A DNA stretch of 64,000 nt, taken from the NCBI GenBank assembly GCA_031216445.1, contig CM062215.1:1298501-1362500 (forward strand), written 5' to 3'. Under the pieces are notes generated by a model, which was not told the origin of the DNA, did no database searches, and saw only the letters and a list, made by a program, of their open reading frames with translations. The position numbers were made by a program, and so were the translations under genes. This stretch comes from Lateolabrax maculatus. Its lineage: Eukaryota; Chordata; Actinopteri; Acropomatiformes; Lateolabracidae. Each line of letters begins with the position of its first letter. Positions within the stretch are counted from its first letter, which is position 1. This document shows positions 60,759-64,000 of this stretch, in pieces.

Positions 60759-61451
60759 AAAGTGCTGGAGGTCAACCAGAACGAGGAAAACCAGCAGCCA
60801 GAGGAGTCTTCAGACAGCAGCAGGCCGGACGCTTTACTGAGGCCGATTTAAACAACGGCTCCTGCACATTTTACACCACTGATGTGTGTTAGTTGATGTT
60901 TTTGAGGATGTACAACTGCTGGCAGCTCATCACTGACCTTCTTGTCCTCTTCGTTTCTCACCACAGACGTTTTGCAAAGATGCCGTTGTTGCTCAAAAAG
61001 GGCAAGTAAATAACCCCAAAGTGTTTTCCACATTCCCTTCTTCTCCTTTTCTGTTACATTAACAAGTGAAACTTTACTGCTTTCAAAACTTTTCTTCCTT
61101 TTTTTCCTTGTAATTTCATTTAGACTTCTGTTTGCTCTAGCCAGAGGTCGACATGGTGACTGTTGCTGAGAAGCAGTGGGTTTAAATTCTCAAATTTATG
61201 GGGCAAAAAAAGGAAAAATAAGTGCAAAATGGCCTTTGTGAAAGGCAGCGGAGCTTCGCCTGTTACAGTGGAGCTGCTGAGTAGCTTCCAGCATGAGACT
61301 GTGCTAAAAAAAAACTACAAGAAAGTAAAGCAGCAAAGCCAAACTCCTCAATGCTTTCTGCTTTGTGCTGCAATGCTTCTCTGAATAATGACAGCCAGGT
61401 GTATCTTTCTTAGGATTTTAGAAATACTGTTCATGAATCCTGCATGAGGCT

Positions 61452-61457
61452 ATTAAA
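61452..61457 (+). terminator. Candidate poly(A) signal of cybb
   Basis: ATTAAA about 690 bases past the cybb stop. Another ATTAAA lies near 61604. Confidence 0.3.
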
Positions 61458-62623
61458 CATAAAAAGTGGATTTTTGTGTGTGGGGTTTGGTTGAAAAGAT
61501 TCTACTGTGTGTGTAAAAGTGACTAAATGTCTTATTTTTGATGTATATTTTCCAAAAACCTTCAGGCGTTTATCTGAAGGAAGCAGCTGTAACGGCTCAC
61601 ATTTATTAAACACTCATTTTATTCATAAAATATGATTATATAGTATAGTGATCATTACCTTAATTGTTTTGCGAACAGAAGACATTTTTGCTGCAAAGGT
61701 AAAGTTTAGTAGTCAGAAAAATGTCACAGCTAGTGCTGAATTGATTAGTTAAGGAAAATTAGACAGGAAATTGATCACCAACAATTTTGATAATCGATTA
61801 ATCTTTTAAGTCATTAATTAAATCAAAAGAAAAAAAAAAAAACTCTCTGGTTCCAGTTTCTCAAATGTGAGGATTTTCTGTTTTATATCATTTTGAACTG
61901 AACTGTTTCGTGACAAATTCTCAGTTTCAAAAAGAAGGAAACTATTATTGATTTTTGGGAAAGGTAGAAATTAAATGATTTCCAAGGTAATAAATGAACC
62001 TTCAAGGTCAAATTGTGATGATGATCACAAAACAATCAAAAAACCCTCCGAAGTTGCAGAAAAGTAGTTAGAAGCAGATGTTTTCATAAAGTCATGCAGT
62101 AAATGTAAAATATAGTAAATAATAATAATAATAATAATAATAGTAAATATAAAGGGTATAAATGTGTAGTTTTATTTATTCCTGTTGTTTTGTGAAAATA
62201 TACAAGTTTTTCAGCCAATCAGACTATTTTGTGTCATCTTTGTAATTGTTTTTAATGACTTTGCACCCACGACCAAATTAATTTCCTTTTTTTGGAAAAT
62301 ATACTTGAACTTTCAGAGAAGTAAGAGAATCGCAATATTTCAGTGCAAAAGATTTGCAAACCAAAAAAGGGAACTCACTTTAAAGTCACTCTGTGCTCCA
62401 CGCAAGTTATCAGATTGTTTCTACATCATAAAGATGTGAGAAGACGAACTCATTTTATTATTTGTAACAGAAGCGTTTGGACTGAGAGTCATGGACACAA
62501 ACTGTTCTTCTGTGGACAAAAACTGCTGAAAACATTCATCCAGTGCATCATCATGTGAAGGTCATCGCAGAATACCAGTTTTAAAGTCTGCACAGCGTGA
62601 ACAAAATACTGAAGTTCAAGTGC

Positions 62624-62629
62624 TTTATT
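62624..62629 (-). terminator. Candidate poly(A) signal of dynlt3
   Basis: AATAAA on the minus strand about 500 bases past the dynlt3 stop. Another candidate lies near 62704. Confidence 0.35.
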
Positions 62630-63058
62630 AATAAAATCATGTTATTTTGTGTCCCATTGAAGATAAAAGACTGAACACTGGGTTTGTTCATAAATCTCTT
62701 CACGTTTATTTTCCTGCAGGAAACAGCTCCGAGTACAAAAATCCTCGTTCTCTCATTGACATGATACACAAAATAAAACACAGAAGAAGAAAAATGTGTT
62801 GTCTTCAGCTGCTGCATGCTGTCAGGCATCAATGAGTGATAAATACGGCTAAATGTGACACTATTAAAGCACTGCAGTGACATGAGAAGATAAATACATG
62901 AAGATGATGATGTTTACATGCATCTGAAGGCTGAAAACACAAGGTGAGGTGAAAGCTTCCCGGTGATCACCCAGATGTGTGGACTGATGGCACTTGAAGG
63001 CCCCCTGCTGTTCACAGGAACACACTGCACTCCTCCTCCAGTTGTAGTGGTGGTCATT

Positions 63059-63064
<6 letters not shown>

Positions 63065-63110
<46 letters not shown>

Positions 63111-63118
63111 TGTGTTTG
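63065..63118 (+). repeat. (GT)n microsatellite in the dynlt3 3' UTR
   Basis: About 25 GT units. On the mRNA strand (CA)n begins within about ten bases of the TAG stop. Confidence 0.95.
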
Positions 63119-63122
63119 TGTC

Positions 63123-63975
63123 CTACGCGATGGCCACAGCAAACACACCGACCACGCAGTACATGGTGCGGTTTTCCCATCTGACAGTGCAGCTTCCTGC
63201 AGAGACAAAACAACAACCATATGAGTGTTCAGACAGAAGAGACACAAGAGACTTAAGGTAGAAGAGACAAATCAAGAAGAACTGAAGAACAGATGAGAAC
63301 TAAAGGTGGAAAGCTGTGTGATCAATACCATGAATAGTAGCATCATCCCAGTTCAATGTCATCCCTCACTTTAACTGAGAAAAGCCACCATTAATGTCAT
63401 TAGTTACACCTTTGCTTGTCCTGCAGTGAGTCAGGTGTATTAGTCATTGTACTGAAAACATAATAATCATACCTCTGAGATTTTGGTCTCTTGGTATAAA
63501 GTTATAATTGTCTGATATCAGCATCTACACTAACTTTCTGCACTGCTCTGACAGCTGCTTACCGTCCATGGCAGTGTCCCAGTAGCAGGAGTTAGCGGTG
63601 TGGAGGCCTGCTCCTGTTTTCTGCATCACAGCACATGTCACTGCACGGAGAAACAGTCACAATAAACATTTTATTCCATTTGTTTTCTATCTTTAATAAT
63701 ATATAAACACCTGCAGATTTGGATGCAGGTACACTTACGATAGAAAATTATACTTTGGGGAATCGGGACAGGAAGACATTTTCTTTCTTACATGTTGAAA
63801 AAGTAAAATTTCACAGTAAAATCAGCACCCGCACTACGGACAAACACATACCGATGTACTTGTATGGTTTCCCCTGTTTGACCAGCTGTGTGAGGCAGCG
63901 CTCCACGATGCTGGCGGTCCATTTGTTCACCTGACCCTGGCTGTAGTCGTCAGTCCCAACCACACTCTCGATACA
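63123..63975 (-). CDS. dynlt3: Dynein light chain Tctex-type 3 (N-terminus off the window)
   Basis: Light chain of cytoplasmic dynein that dimerises and links the motor to cargo. Three coding exons on the minus strand: 63975-63852, 63640-63563 and 63196-63123 (TAG at 63125-63123). They encode the last 91 residues of a protein normally about 116 aa, so roughly 25 N-terminal residues and the start lie beyond the right edge. The protein reads CIESVVGTDDYSQGQVNKW, then TASIVERCLTQLVKQGKPYKY, TCAVMQKTGAGLHTANSCYW and SCTVRWENRTMYCVVGVFAV. WTASIVE, VTCAV and WENRTM favour DYNLT3 over DYNLT1, whereas GAGLHTA resembles DYNLT1. The neighbour cybb supports dynlt3, since the human pair CYBB-DYNLT3 is also adjacent and convergent. 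Confidence 0.88.
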
Positions 63976-63988
63976 CTGAGAGAATCAC

Positions 63989-64000
63989 ACACACACACAC
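63989..64000 (+). repeat. (CA)n microsatellite, cut by the window end
   Basis: On the dynlt3 sense strand this is (GT)n, about 12 bases upstream of the acceptor of the first visible exon. Confidence 0.85.

Larger units (their letters stand above)
60759..63122. other. Convergent 3' region of cybb and dynlt3
   Basis: Holds the 3' UTRs of both genes and no coding frame. An ATTAAA at 61452-61457 (+) could end cybb. An AATAAA at 62629-62624 (-) could end dynlt3. A copy of the dispersed repeat lies at 61730-62050, an (ATA)n-like tract at about 62120-62145, and a (GT)n microsatellite directly below the dynlt3 stop. Confidence 0.5.

Overview
The window is vertebrate nuclear DNA, almost certainly from a ray-finned (teleost) fish. 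Genes are split by GT-AG introns, the intergenic DNA is AT-rich, (CA)n/(GT)n microsatellites are very frequent, and a short teleost-type dispersed repeat with GCTGCAAC-like ends recurs about ten times. Nothing prokaryotic, no CRISPR array and no tRNA or rRNA gene was seen. All gene models were spliced by hand from reading frame, GT/AG sites and remembered protein families; no alignment was run.

Layout from left to right: znf513-like zinc-finger gene (minus strand, 3' part beyond the left edge); an acidic ermin-like gene with an ERM-type actin-binding tail (minus); styxl2/dusp27, a muscle pseudophosphatase (minus, complete, 1,164 aa); a prolactin-receptor-family cytokine receptor (minus, complete, 522 aa), followed upstream by about 9 kb of repeat-rich DNA that I read as a possible 5' noncoding intron ending at a CpG-rich block near 43 kb; an intronless 427-aa coiled-coil gene of unknown identity (minus); cybb, the phagocyte NADPH oxidase NOX2 (plus, complete, 13 exons, 565 aa); and dynlt3, a Tctex-type dynein light chain (minus, convergent with cybb, first exon(s) beyond the right edge). 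The convergent cybb-dynlt3 pair matches the human Xp arrangement, so it looks like an ancient linkage. The other genes have unrelated jobs (retinal/nuclear transcription factor, cytoskeleton, sarcomere, hormone signalling) and do not form a pathway.

The most unusual signal is in the introns. Five 5' splice sites on the minus strand (znf513 exon 2, a probable styxl2 5' UTR exon, and three prlr-like exons) run into a CA repeat within 4-7 bases of the GT, always CA on the sense strand. A sixth, in cybb, does so about 30 bases downstream. One prlr-like intron starts with CA and ends with GT tracts, so its ends could pair; the next is almost wholly simple sequence. Other notable items are a probable solo retroviral LTR with a 4-bp target duplication, a 42-bp perfect hairpin in a styxl2 intron, a MEF2 site beside an E-box in the styxl2 5' region, and ZNF143-like motifs at the znf513 promoter and in an intergenic stretch. 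I found no clearly new multi-gene system.
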